Translations under genes and position numbers: made by a program
Assembly (NCBI GenBank): GCA_964613235.1
Contig: CAZTGM010000037.1
Coordinates: 1 to 18,472 of the forward strand
Length of the DNA: 18,472 nucleotides
Reading direction: 5' to 3'
DNA from: J005 sp964613235
Lineage (GTDB): Bacteria > Pseudomonadota > Zetaproteobacteria > Mariprofundales > Mariprofundaceae
Shown: positions 7,603 through 14,120 of the stretch, piece by piece
Position numbering within the stretch: position 1 is the stretch's first letter
Layout: each line of letters starts with the position of its first letter
Notes under the pieces: generated by a model
The model's database searches: none
Told to the model about the DNA's origin: nothing
Seen by the model: the letters and a program-made list of their open reading frames with translations, nothing else

Positions 7603-8565
7603 TCACAGGCTTTCATGCCTGTACAGACTGATCAGCTGATGGCGACTGCTGATGCCCAGTTGCTGGTAGATCTTGTGCAGGTGATTGCCAACGGTTTTGG
7701 GCGAAAGGCCGAGTTGTGTGGCGATGCCCTTGTTGCTCAGGCCCTGTGCGACCAGTTCGACAATGGCATATTGGCCCGGGGTCAGCCGATCGATCCGGTT
7801 TATCGGTCGCACATGAACCTCCAGTAACCCATGACAGGATTCTGTCCATAAGACAATGGCGCCGAAATGTTGCGGTTGTTGCAGCAGCGTGGCATCGAAA
7901 GGCAGCAGCGGGCCCTGCCAGTCGGGCCACTGGCTGCGAATCAGAGAGGCGAAGGCAGGTTCGGCTTCCATGATCAGACTTTGCGGATCACAGATGGCGA
8001 TGGCGTGATGCATCGGTGTGTTGTCGCGTTTCAGGTCGATGAACAGGTTCAGGTTGCGGGTTTCGACGAGTAACGGCATCAGTTTGTTTTTTAATGTTTT
8101 TTGCGCCTGACTGAACGGTTGTTGCGGGTCGGAGCGATACAGGGAAATGATCGAGTACAGCGATGTGGTGTCATCATAGTGCGAGGTGGAGAGCAGATGC
8201 TCCAGACCATAAGGCTTGCAATAGCTGGTATAGAACGGTGTTTGCACAAAAGTGTCGCGTTCGATGATGTCAATGATGTCCCAGGTTTGATTGTGCATGC
8301 GTGTTTCGATGAGTTTATCCAGCAGAATGTCCTGCGACTGGATCAGGACATAATCCTGCATGATCTGCTGCGGCAGGCGATAAAGGTGGACAGAGTGGGC
8401 TCTTGCTTCCTGGTTGCGCATGGTACCGGTAGCCCATAGCGCGCTGTCAAACGGAATCGCGGCACACACGCGCTCCAGTGCCCGATCCTGGAAGTGTTCA
8501 GGCGGAGTATTGCGCGCCAGGTGAATCAGATCGCAGGCGATATGTCCGGGTTCCTGATGTGTCAT
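7603..8565 (-). CDS. LuxR-type (GerE helix-turn-helix) transcriptional regulator
   Basis: The 320-residue protein ends in a clear LuxR/GerE DNA-binding domain (about residues 258-313: LTPGQYAIVELVAQGLSNKG, IATQLGLSPKTVGNHLHKIY). The first ~240 residues show no receiver phospho-acceptor pattern and do not look like an acyl-homoserine-lactone-binding domain. They carry a GAF/PAS-like mix (…CAAIPFDSALWATGTM…) as in stand-alone LuxR regulators of unknown ligand. It is transcribed from its own promoter and has no neighbour in the same unit. ATG 8565 has no Shine-Dalgarno and lies about 6 nt from the predicted transcription start. Targets are unknown; the intergenic palindromes at 8570-8582 and 8877-8891 are candidates. 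Confidence 0.85.
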   Translation of the reverse strand: MTHQEPGHIACDLIHLARNTPPEHFQDRALERVCAAIPFDSALWATGTMRNQEARAHSVHLYRLPQQIMQDYVLIQSQDILLDKLIETRMHNQTWDIIDIIERDTFVQTPFYTSYCKPYGLEHLLSTSHYDDTTSLYSIISLYRSDPQQPFSQAQKTLKNKLMPLLVETRNLNLFIDLKRDNTPMHHAIAICDPQSLIMEAEPAFASLIRSQWPDWQGPLLPFDATLLQQPQHFGAIVLWTESCHGLLEVHVRPINRIDRLTPGQYAIVELVAQGLSNKGIATQLGLSPKTVGNHLHKIYQQLGISSRHQLISLYRHESL

Positions 8566-8569
8566 ATGA

Positions 8570-8606
8570 ATAATTCAATTATAATGGGTACAATTACCTA
8601 TATCAA
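8570..8606 (-). promoter_or_regulatory. Strong sigma70 promoter of the luxR-type gene with palindromic operator
   Basis: On the minus strand TTGATA (8606-8601), exactly 17 bp, then TATAAT (8583-8578). A perfect 13-bp palindrome, ATAATT-C-AATTAT (8570-8582), covers the -10 box and predicted start. That suggests control by repression, perhaps by the regulator itself. Confidence 0.72.
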
Positions 8607-8685
8607 CCTGAGACATTATGGTTATGTTTCGCCGGCAGTTGCATGCTGTTCCGGCAGCAACAGCTATGGCAGTATCACTGCTTCA

Positions 8686-8771
8686 GCAGGCGGGGAGGGG
8701 CCTCGTCAACAGGATCAAATATGCACCGGTTCGGGGGATTGTAAGGATCACCTGAATGGCGGTAGCGTGGG
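8686..8771 (+). ncRNA. Copy 1 of a structured ~87-nt repeated element (putative RNA)
   Basis: It matches 18094-18181 along its length with a few indels: shared G-rich start (GGCGG…GGGG), a shared AAATA, GGTTCG, then a hairpin, then a 23-bp identical core (8749-8771). The hairpin here is GGGGAT (8734-8739), a 7-nt loop and ATCACC (8747-8752). Two of its base pairs differ from copy 2 in a compensatory way. No credible gene follows within 350 bp on the plus strand, so it could be a small RNA or a stranded leader. I do not recognise it as a known riboswitch. Confidence 0.45.
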
Positions 8772-8876
8772 CGGCGGTGAGTTCAGTTCGTTATTGATGA
8801 TCCGGGGCAGGTGGAACAGGTTGCAATGGCTCGCAAGCTGGCTGCCAGGCAATCAGGTGTTGGTGTCGCAAATTGT

Positions 8877-8891
8877 ACAGGTTGAACCTGT
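8877..8891. promoter_or_regulatory. Perfect 15-bp palindrome, possible regulator site
   Basis: ACAGGTT (8877-8883), one base, AACCTGT (8885-8891). A single half site ACAGGTT also occurs at 8816-8822. It is a candidate operator for the nearby LuxR-type protein or another dimeric regulator, but lies ~290 bp from the luxR promoter. Confidence 0.35.
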
Positions 8892-8969
8892 CCACAGCAC
8901 TGGAGAGACGGCATTCGAGCCATGCATAAAGCATATAGCTCGCGATAAGTGCAAAATTTCACCAATATC

Positions 8970-9039
8970 GGGAAGTGTGAATTACACCCGTGAGTGCAAA
9001 AACATCCCTAAAAATATAACGATGTTCTAATGTTTAGGG
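8970..9039. other. Structured intergenic segment upstream of yefM
   Basis: A hairpin GTGT/ACAC (8975-8978, 8984-8987) is followed by two interleaved inverted repeats: AACATC (9001-9006) with GATGTT (9021-9026), and CCTAAA (9007-9012) with TTTAGG (9033-9038). The A-B-A'-B' order is that of an H-type pseudoknot. No gene is evident between 8566 and 9140. Confidence 0.35.
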
Positions 9040-9094
9040 TGGTATCATGAAAACACGCTGTAAAGTGTGTATGCGGGGAGTGATATCTTGCAAG

Positions 9095-9115
9095 TAGTAC
9101 GGTATTTCCGTACTA
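9095..9115. promoter_or_regulatory. yefM-yoeB operator palindrome
   Basis: TAGTACGG (9095-9102) and CCGTACTA (9108-9115) are perfect 8-bp inverted arms around TATTT, 25 bp upstream of the yefM start. YefM antitoxins repress their operons through short palindromes with a TAC core, so this is probably the autoregulatory site. Confidence 0.68.
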
Positions 9116-9140
9116 TTTCGGAGGGCAAATGGAGGTTATC

Positions 9141-9392
9141 ATGCGAGAAACCACAGCAAATGAATTCAGGCAAACGCTTAAGGCCAAAGTGGATGAGTGC
9201 ATCAGTAATCACGAGGTTCTGCGTGTCAGGCGTCGCAAGGGAGGCGACTTCGTTGTGCTTGGCGAGGAGGACTGGCGGGCTGTGGAAGAGACACTGTATC
9301 TGAATCAGTTTCCGGGGCTTGTGCATTCGGTTCATCAGGCAGCATCTGAACCCTTGTCAGAAGGAGTCGAACTGAAGGATTTGCAGCTTTGA
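9141..9392 (+). CDS. yefM: YefM/Phd-family antitoxin
   Basis: The 83-residue protein (MRETTANEFRQTLKAKVDEC…) has the Phd/YefM N-terminal DNA-binding fold. It includes the conserved VVLGEEDWRAVEETLYL segment and the C-terminal toxin-binding tail …LVHSVHQAASEPLSE. ATG 9141 is preferred over ATG 9129 because GGAGG sits 5 bp upstream and family members start with M-R-x-T-T-A. The stop overlaps the toxin start by 4 bp (TTGA). Confidence 0.88.
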   Translation: MRETTANEFRQTLKAKVDECISNHEVLRVRRRKGGDFVVLGEEDWRAVEETLYLNQFPGLVHSVHQAASEPLSEGVELKDLQL

Positions 9393-9652
9393 CATGGCGA
9401 GTCGTGTTTTCCGGGCAGGCCGCAAAGGACATGAAACGATTGCAGCGAGCTGGTCTTGCTGACAAGGTGATCGCATTGTTGCACCAGATGCAATCAGATC
9501 CTTTTGTGACGCCGCCGCGTTACGAAAAACTTGTTGGAAACCTGAAAGGGTTTTGTTCCCGGCGCATCAACATTCAGCATCGGCTGGTGTATGCGGTTGA
9601 TACGAAATCGAAGGTTATTCATGTGTTGCGTTGCTGGACGCATTATGAGTAA
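9389..9652 (+). CDS. yoeB: YoeB-family toxin (ribosome-dependent mRNA endonuclease)
   Basis: The 87-residue product has the usual YoeB length and motifs: WRVVFSGQAAKDMKRL, PPRYEKLVGNLKGFCSRRIN, QHRLVYAVD and the C-terminal H-Y. The residues expected for catalysis are present (Glu46, Arg65, and His85-Tyr86 at the tail). The start is TTG 9389, overlapping the yefM stop, which couples toxin translation to antitoxin translation. The cassette lies directly before the polysaccharide genes. Confidence 0.92.
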   Translation: MTWRVVFSGQAAKDMKRLQRAGLADKVIALLHQMQSDPFVTPPRYEKLVGNLKGFCSRRINIQHRLVYAVDTKSKVIHVLRCWTHYE

Positions 9653-9761
9653 TGTGGCTGGTGAGGGAGGAGAGGTTCAAGTTGGGTGAAATCAGTCACA
9701 ACGAGTGTCAAGGGTGTTTGCTCATTAGCACGAACCAATTGTATTGATGGAGATGCATCAC

Positions 9762-11159
9762 ATGAAAGCAGTTGTTCTGGCCGGAGGTTCCGGCAGCAGG
9801 CTTTGGCCGATGTCCCGACAGCAGTTGCCCAAACAGTTTCTCAGGCTGGACGGTGACTCTTCGTTGCTGGCGGCAACGATTGCGCGTCTGGCGCCGGTGA
9901 TTGCGGCGGATGATGTATGGGTGGTGACCAATGAGGCGCTTGCTGCCGGTGCCGCGTTTACCGAATTAAGCGAATTGCAGACGATTCTGGAACCCTGTGG
10001 TCGTAATACCGCGCCGGCCATTGCGCTGGCTGCGGCCTTGCTACGGCGTGCGGGCGAGGATCCGCTGATGCTGGTATTGCCAGCCGATCATATGATTCAG
10101 GACATCGCGGCATTTCATGAAGCCTTGCAGTGCGCATGTACGGCGGCAGAAGCAGGCCGACTGGTCACCTTCGGCATTGTGCCGGAGCATCCGGATACCG
10201 GTTTCGGCTATATTCAGGCGGCTGCATCGCAGGGCGAGGTGCGACCGGTGCAACGCTTTACCGAGAAACCGGATCTGGCCACGGCACGCGCCTTTGTAGA
10301 GGAGGGTAGTTATTTCTGGAATTCGGGCATGTTCGTGTGGAAAGCCTCTGTCATTCTGGCGGAGATTGAACGTTTCTGTCCCGAGATTCATGCGCAGCTT
10401 CTGCAGATGCAGCAGGCCTGGAATGCAGATGAGAACTGGCAGGAGGTCGTGCGCCACCAGTTCCATGCCATGCCATCGATTTCCATCGATTATGCCGTAC
10501 TGGAACATTCCGATCGCGTATCGGTCGTGCCGGTATCCATGGGCTGGTCGGATGTGGGCAGCTGGGATGCTGTATTCGATATGGCGGACAAGGACCAGGG
10601 GCAGAATGCGATCTATGGCGATGTGCTGGCCATTGATTGCAGGAATAATCTCATGCGCAGTGAATCGCGGCTGATTGCTGCTGTCGGTGTTGAGGACATG
10701 ATCGTTGTGGAGACCGCCGATGCAATTTTGCTCTGTCCGCGCGAGCAGAGTCAGCGTGTGCGCGAGATTGTCGATGCGCTGAATGCACGTGACGGTAACA
10801 AATATCATGAACATGTCACCGTGCTGCGCCCCTGGGGCAGCTATACGGTGCTGGAAGACCGGTCCAGCGGCTACAAGCTGAAACGCATTGAAGTGAAACC
10901 GGGCGCCAGCCTGAGTCTGCAGGCACATCAGCATCGTTCCGAACACTGGGTTGTGGTTTCCGGCACGGCCACGGTAACCTGCGGTGATGAAACGTTTACG
11001 GTTGCCAAAAACGAAAGTACCTATATCCCGATCAATGCGCGTCATCGTCTGGCCAATCGCGGCAGGATTCCGTTGCAGATGATCGAGGTGCAGGTCGGCG
11101 ATTATCTGGGCGAGGACGATATCGAACGATTTGATGATAACTACGGGAGAGTCAAGTGA
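9762..11159 (+). CDS. manC: Mannose-1-phosphate guanylyltransferase / mannose-6-phosphate isomerase (bifunctional type)
   Basis: The 465-residue enzyme makes GDP-mannose from mannose-1-phosphate and GTP; family members with the C-terminal cupin also isomerise fructose-6-phosphate. The nucleotidyltransferase domain shows VVLAGGSGSRLWPMSRQQLP, ADHMIQD, DTGFGYIQA, RFTEKPD and FWNSGMFVWK. The C-terminal cupin (from about residue 350) shows RPWGSYTVLEDRSSGYKLKR, QAHQHRSEHW and N-E-S-T-Y-I-P. ATG 9762 has GGAG 9 bp upstream; in-frame TTG 9744, ATG 9747 and ATG 9753 are alternatives. It overlaps gmd by 4 bp (GTGA). No convincing promoter is seen between yoeB and this start, so read-through is possible. 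Confidence 0.93.
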   Translation: MKAVVLAGGSGSRLWPMSRQQLPKQFLRLDGDSSLLAATIARLAPVIAADDVWVVTNEALAAGAAFTELSELQTILEPCGRNTAPAIALAAALLRRAGEDPLMLVLPADHMIQDIAAFHEALQCACTAAEAGRLVTFGIVPEHPDTGFGYIQAAASQGEVRPVQRFTEKPDLATARAFVEEGSYFWNSGMFVWKASVILAEIERFCPEIHAQLLQMQQAWNADENWQEVVRHQFHAMPSISIDYAVLEHSDRVSVVPVSMGWSDVGSWDAVFDMADKDQGQNAIYGDVLAIDCRNNLMRSESRLIAAVGVEDMIVVETADAILLCPREQSQRVREIVDALNARDGNKYHEHVTVLRPWGSYTVLEDRSSGYKLKRIEVKPGASLSLQAHQHRSEHWVVVSGTATVTCGDETFTVAKNESTYIPINARHRLANRGRIPLQMIEVQVGDYLGEDDIERFDDNYGRVK

Positions 11160-12241
11160 GTAAAGTGGCATTGATTACCGGCATTACGGGCCAGGATGGT
11201 TCCTATCTGGCCGAGTTCCTGCTGGAGAAGGGCTATGAGGTGCACGGCATCAAGCGGCGCACATCTTTGTTCAATACCGATCGCATCGATCATCTGTATC
11301 AGGATCCGCATGAGAAGGATCCGCGTTTTATCCTGCATCACGGCGATATGACTGATTCCTCCAGTCTGATCCGTATCATTCAGCAGGTGCAGCCGGACGA
11401 GATTTACAATCTGGCTGCACAATCGCATGTGGCCGTGTCGTTCGAGGAGCCGGAATACACGGCCGATTCCGATGGTATTGGCACGTTGCGCATCCTGGAA
11501 GCGATCCGCATTCTCGGCCTGGAGCAGAAAACGCGCTTTTATCAGGCCTCGACCTCGGAATTGTACGGTAAGGTACAGGAGGTTCCGCAGAGTGAGACGA
11601 CGCCGTTTTATCCGCGTTCGCCCTATGCTGCGGCCAAGATTTATGCCTACTGGATCACGGTCAACTATCGCGAGTCCTACGGCATGTATGCCTGCAACGG
11701 CATCCTGTTCAACCACGAATCGCCACGCCGCGGTGAAACGTTCGTCACGCGCAAAATCACGCGTGCCATTGCTCGCATCAGGCTGGGTCTGCAGGACTGC
11801 CTGTATCTGGGTAATCTCAATGCTCTGCGCGACTGGGGGCATGCGAAGGATTATGTGCGCATGCAGTGGATGATGCTGCAGCAGGATGAGCCGGAAGATT
11901 ATGTGATTGCCACGGGTGTGCAGTATTCGGTACGCGATTTCGTCAATGCGGCGGCGGCCGAGGTGGGTATCACGATCGACTGGCGTGGAGAGGGCGTGGA
12001 CGAGAAGGGCTATGATCAGCATGGAAAGTGCATCGTGGCCGTCGATCCGCGCTATTTCCGGCCGGCCGAAGTGGAGACTTTGCTGGGAGATCCAACGAAG
12101 GCGAAAGAGAAGCTGGGCTGGCAGCCGGAGATCACGTTCGGGGAACTGGTGGCCGAAATGGTGCGCGAGGACCTGAAAGACGCCGAGAAGAATGCATTGA
12201 TCAAGCAGCATGGCTATCAGGCGATGGATCATCATGAGTGA
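11156..12241 (+). CDS. gmd: GDP-mannose 4,6-dehydratase
   Basis: The 361-residue short-chain dehydrogenase-fold enzyme turns GDP-mannose into GDP-4-keto-6-deoxymannose. It has the NADP-binding T-G-I-T-G-Q-D-G (residues 8-15), the active-site S-T-S-E-L-Y-G (132-138) and Y157-x3-K161. Family blocks IKRRTSLFNTDRID, NLAAQSHVAVSFEEPEYTAD, NHESPRRGETFVTRKI and RDWGHAKDYV are intact. It starts at GTG 11156 inside the manC stop, so the two are co-translated. The next pathway gene, fcl, is pushed ~740 bp away by a toxin-antitoxin pair. Confidence 0.95.
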   Translation: MSKVALITGITGQDGSYLAEFLLEKGYEVHGIKRRTSLFNTDRIDHLYQDPHEKDPRFILHHGDMTDSSSLIRIIQQVQPDEIYNLAAQSHVAVSFEEPEYTADSDGIGTLRILEAIRILGLEQKTRFYQASTSELYGKVQEVPQSETTPFYPRSPYAAAKIYAYWITVNYRESYGMYACNGILFNHESPRRGETFVTRKITRAIARIRLGLQDCLYLGNLNALRDWGHAKDYVRMQWMMLQQDEPEDYVIATGVQYSVRDFVNAAAAEVGITIDWRGEGVDEKGYDQHGKCIVAVDPRYFRPAEVETLLGDPTKAKEKLGWQPEITFGELVAEMVREDLKDAEKNALIKQHGYQAMDHHE

Positions 12242-12272
12242 AGGGACAGGGCTGAGTCGCGAGTCATGAGAA
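12242..12272. repeat. Degenerate heptad repeat tract after gmd
   Basis: A short run of the 7-bp unit family built on GGACTGA/GTGATGA-like words (here …GGGCTGAGTCGCGAGTCATGAG) follows the gmd stop and precedes the promoter of the TA pair. Confidence 0.5.
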
Positions 12273-12292
12273 AGTCGCCCGGGTGACACGGG

Positions 12293-12335
12293 TTGTCATG
12301 CGGGAGCAAAATACTACAATTCACTACAAATGTAG
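12293..12335 (+). promoter_or_regulatory. Promoter and operator of the ParD-like/RelE TA pair
   Basis: TTGTCA (12293-12298), 16 bp, TACAAT (12315-12320). Direct repeats ACTACAA at 12313-12319 and 12323-12329 lie 10 bp apart, on one face of the helix. CTACA/TGTAG (12324-12328, 12331-12335) forms an inverted repeat. AAGGAG follows 8 bp before the ATG. Confidence 0.6.
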
Positions 12336-12350
12336 CAAAGGAGTTTAGTC

Positions 12351-12578
12351 ATGAGCATGCCTGTCCGTATTGATGATCAGTTGTATGAGGAAGCGAAAAG
12401 TGCTTCCAAAGGTGAGCACCGAACCATTTCAGGTCAGCTTGAGTTTTGGGCGAAAGTGGGCAAGGCAGCGCTCGACAATCCGGATTTGCCTGTCGAGTTT
12501 GTTCGGGATCTGATCGTTGCCAGGGCCGAAGACCGCAAGCATCTGCCGACATTTGAGCCGGGCCGGTTTCGTGGCTGA
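12351..12578 (+). CDS. ParD-like antitoxin of a type II TA pair
   Basis: The 75-residue product (MSMPVRIDDQLYEEAKSASK…) looks like a ribbon-helix-helix protein of the ParD-like group. It has a beta strand with P-V-R-I-D, then two helices with RTISGQLEFWAKVGKAALDN. The C-terminus …LPVEFVRDLIVARAE should bind the toxin. AAGGAG lies 8 bp before ATG 12351. It overlaps the toxin gene by 8 bp. The assignment rests on size, fold-like pattern and partner. Confidence 0.8.
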   Translation: MSMPVRIDDQLYEEAKSASKGEHRTISGQLEFWAKVGKAALDNPDLPVEFVRDLIVARAEDRKHLPTFEPGRFRG

Positions 12579-12852
12579 TATAGAAGTTCTGCAAACCCGT
12601 GTATTCATGCGAGCCTATAAAAAACTTCATGACAATCAGCAAGATGCTGTTGATCGGGCTGTTGAGGAAATTGTGAGGGACCCTGGCCTTGGCATGGCGA
12701 AGAAAGGTGATCTGCAGGGTGTGTACGTTTACAAGTTTGATTGTGTTAACCAACGCTTTTTGCTGGCGTATGAATACGATCCGGCCACAAGAGTTCTGTT
12801 GCTGGTCGGAACACATGAAAACTTCTATCGAAACATGAAGAAATACCGGTGA
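12571..12852 (+). CDS. RelE/ParE-superfamily toxin
   Basis: The 93-residue protein (VADIEVLQTRVFMRAYKKLH…) has the RelE/ParE order. Two N-terminal helices are followed by GMAKKGDLQGVYVYKF, the strands RFLLAYEYDP and RVLLLVGTHENFYRNMKKY. The central K-G-D-L-x-G-V-Y-V-Y-K-F is typical of a RelE-like subgroup paired with ParD-like antitoxins. GTG 12571 is chosen because it gives family length and a short overlap with the antitoxin; the in-frame ATG 12517 lies deep in the antitoxin gene. It is probably a ribosome-dependent RNase or gyrase poison; the sequence alone does not decide. Confidence 0.82.
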   Translation: MADIEVLQTRVFMRAYKKLHDNQQDAVDRAVEEIVRDPGLGMAKKGDLQGVYVYKFDCVNQRFLLAYEYDPATRVLLLVGTHENFYRNMKKYR

Positions 12853-12978
12853 AGGGGATCAGGACTGAGCTGCGAGGACTGAGTGGCAAGTAACAAGTCA
12901 CAATTCCTTGAAACAGAAATCTTTGTGGTTAAATCTGCCTTTTGAATGAGTGAAGAGTGATGGGTGAAGGGAAGGGTA
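12849..12978. repeat. Heptad repeat tracts between the TA pair and fcl
   Basis: 12849-12902 reads in steps of 7 as GTGAAGG, GGATCAG, GACTGAG, CTGCGAG, GACTGAG and so on. A second tract at 12944-12978 (GAATGAG, TGAAGAG, TGATGGG, TGAAGGG) forms the ribosome-binding region and possible extra N-terminal codons of fcl. With the tract at 12242-12272 they bracket the TA pair. Confidence 0.65.
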
Positions 12979-14072
12979 TGCTGACAGGGAAAATCTATGT
13001 AGCCGGGCATCGCGGGCTGGTGGGTTCAGCCATCGTGCGCAAGCTGCTGGCTGCAGGCGTAAAGCCGGATGCTTTGATTGTGCGCACTTCCGCTGAACTG
13101 GACCTGCGCAATCAGGCGGCCGTGGAGACATTTTTTGGTGCCGAGCGGCCGGATTGTGTGTTTCTTGCTGCGGCAAAGGTGGGCGGTATTTATGCCAATG
13201 ACACGTACCCCGGCGATTTCATTCGCGACAATCTGCAGATTCAGACCAATGTCATCGATGCGGCGTATCGTCATGGCGTCAAGCGCCTGTTGTTTCTTGG
13301 CTCATCCTGTATTTATCCGAAACTGGCGCCGCAGCCATTGAAAGAGGAGTGCCTGTTAACCGGGGCGCTGGAGCCGACGAACGAATGGTATGCCATTGCC
13401 AAGATTGCCGGCATCAAGATGTGCGAGGCCTATCGCAGACAATATGACTTTGATGCCATCGCGGCCATGCCGACGAATCTGTACGGCCCGAACGATAATT
13501 TTGATCTGGAGAAATCCCATGTGCTGCCGGCGCTGATACGCAAATTTCATCTGGCGAAACTGGCGCAGGCAGGCGATATCGCCGCTATCGAGCAGGACGA
13601 GCGCCGCTATGGACGTATTCCGGATGATATTCTCGCCGCCCTCGGCATGCAGCGTCCCACTCACTCGTCACCATTCACCCTTCACGCCTCCCCCGTGACT
13701 GTTCGCCTCTGGGGCTCCGGCGCGCCGCGTCGTGAATTTCTGCATGTGGACGATATGGCCGAGGCCTGTCTGTTTCTGATGCAATATGACTTTAGTCCTC
13801 AGTCCTCGGCACTTAGTCCATATGCTTCCCGGTTGTTCAATGTCGGTGTGGGTTCGGATGTCACGATTCGCGAACTGGCTGAAATCGTGCAGCGCATTGT
13901 TGGCTTTGATGGTGCGGTGATCTGGGATGATACGAAGCCGGACGGCACACCGCGTAAGCTCATGGATGTCAGCCGCCTCAAATCGCTTGGCTGGCAGGCC
14001 GTGATCGACCTGGAAGACGGTATCCGGGCGGTGTATGAGAAGTATGTGAGATGTGAGACGGGTGACTTGTGA
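12978..14072 (+). CDS. fcl: GDP-L-fucose synthase (GDP-4-keto-6-deoxymannose epimerase/reductase) carrying heptad-repeat insertions
   Basis: The 364-residue enzyme converts the Gmd product to GDP-L-fucose with NADPH. It shows the G-H-R-G-L-V-G cofactor loop (10-16), L-G-S-S-C-I-Y-P (108-114), Y138-x3-K142, NLYGPNDNFDLEKSHVLPAL and REFLHVDDMAEACLFL. ATG 12978 is preferred by homology; GTG 12957 and ATG 12960 would add codons encoded by heptad repeats. Two stretches unlike the family are made of heptad repeat DNA: about residues 226-240 (PTHSSPFTLHASPVT) and 272-283 (FSPQSSALSPYA). The last ~8 residues also come from a heptad tract. The frame stays open and the catalytic residues are intact, so it is probably functional. 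Confidence 0.93.
   Translation: MLTGKIYVAGHRGLVGSAIVRKLLAAGVKPDALIVRTSAELDLRNQAAVETFFGAERPDCVFLAAAKVGGIYANDTYPGDFIRDNLQIQTNVIDAAYRHGVKRLLFLGSSCIYPKLAPQPLKEECLLTGALEPTNEWYAIAKIAGIKMCEAYRRQYDFDAIAAMPTNLYGPNDNFDLEKSHVLPALIRKFHLAKLAQAGDIAAIEQDERRYGRIPDDILAALGMQRPTHSSPFTLHASPVTVRLWGSGAPRREFLHVDDMAEACLFLMQYDFSPQSSALSPYASRLFNVGVGSDVTIRELAEIVQRIVGFDGAVIWDDTKPDGTPRKLMDVSRLKSLGWQAVIDLEDGIRAVYEKYVRCETGDL
13655..13700. repeat. Heptad repeat tract inside fcl (first)
   Basis: Steps of 7: CCACTCA, CTCGTCA, CCATTCA, CCCTTCA, CGCCTCC, CCCGTGA. These are complements of the intergenic units TGAGTGA, TGACGAG, TGAATGG and TGAAGGG. The tract is translated through, between the helical insert common in this enzyme and the conserved L-W-G-S-G. 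Confidence 0.72.
13791..13820. repeat. Heptad repeat tract inside fcl (second)
   Basis: Units such as CTTTAGT, CCTCAGT, CCTCGGC and ACTTAGT match the intergenic CTCAGTCCTCAGTCCTC tract at 17441-17460. It encodes a low-complexity loop between FLMQYD and LFNVGVG. Confidence 0.7.
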
Positions 14073-14080
14073 CTTTTTTT
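14046..14080 (+). repeat. Heptad tract ending fcl, followed by a T run
   Basis: GTGAGAT, GTGAGAC, GGGTGAC, TTGTGAC, then seven T. The tract supplies the last codons and stop of fcl. There is no stable stem before the T run, so I do not call a terminator. Confidence 0.5.
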
Positions 14081-14120
14081 CCTTTCCATTGACATGTTAC
14101 AAGAGTCATAAGCCACTAAG

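Noticed and set aside
8810..8830. Sigma54 promoter (TGGAACAGGTTGCAA)
   Set aside because: The spacing between GG and GC is 8 bp, not the required 10, so the -24/-12 geometry is wrong.
8494..9030. 178-codon plus-strand frame starting inside the LuxR-type gene
   Set aside because: It overlaps a confident gene at its start, has a G/S/C-rich composition without domains and passes through the structured repeat element. No ribosome-binding site is visible.
10041..12289. Two long minus-strand open frames (376 and 382 codons) opposite manC and gmd
   Set aside because: They are antisense shadows of GC-biased codons in well-recognised enzymes; their compositions (H-, I-, R- and L-rich) match no protein family.
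14046..14080. Intrinsic terminator after fcl
   Set aside because: There is a run of seven T but no GC-rich stem in front of it; the preceding bases are direct heptad repeats, not inverted.
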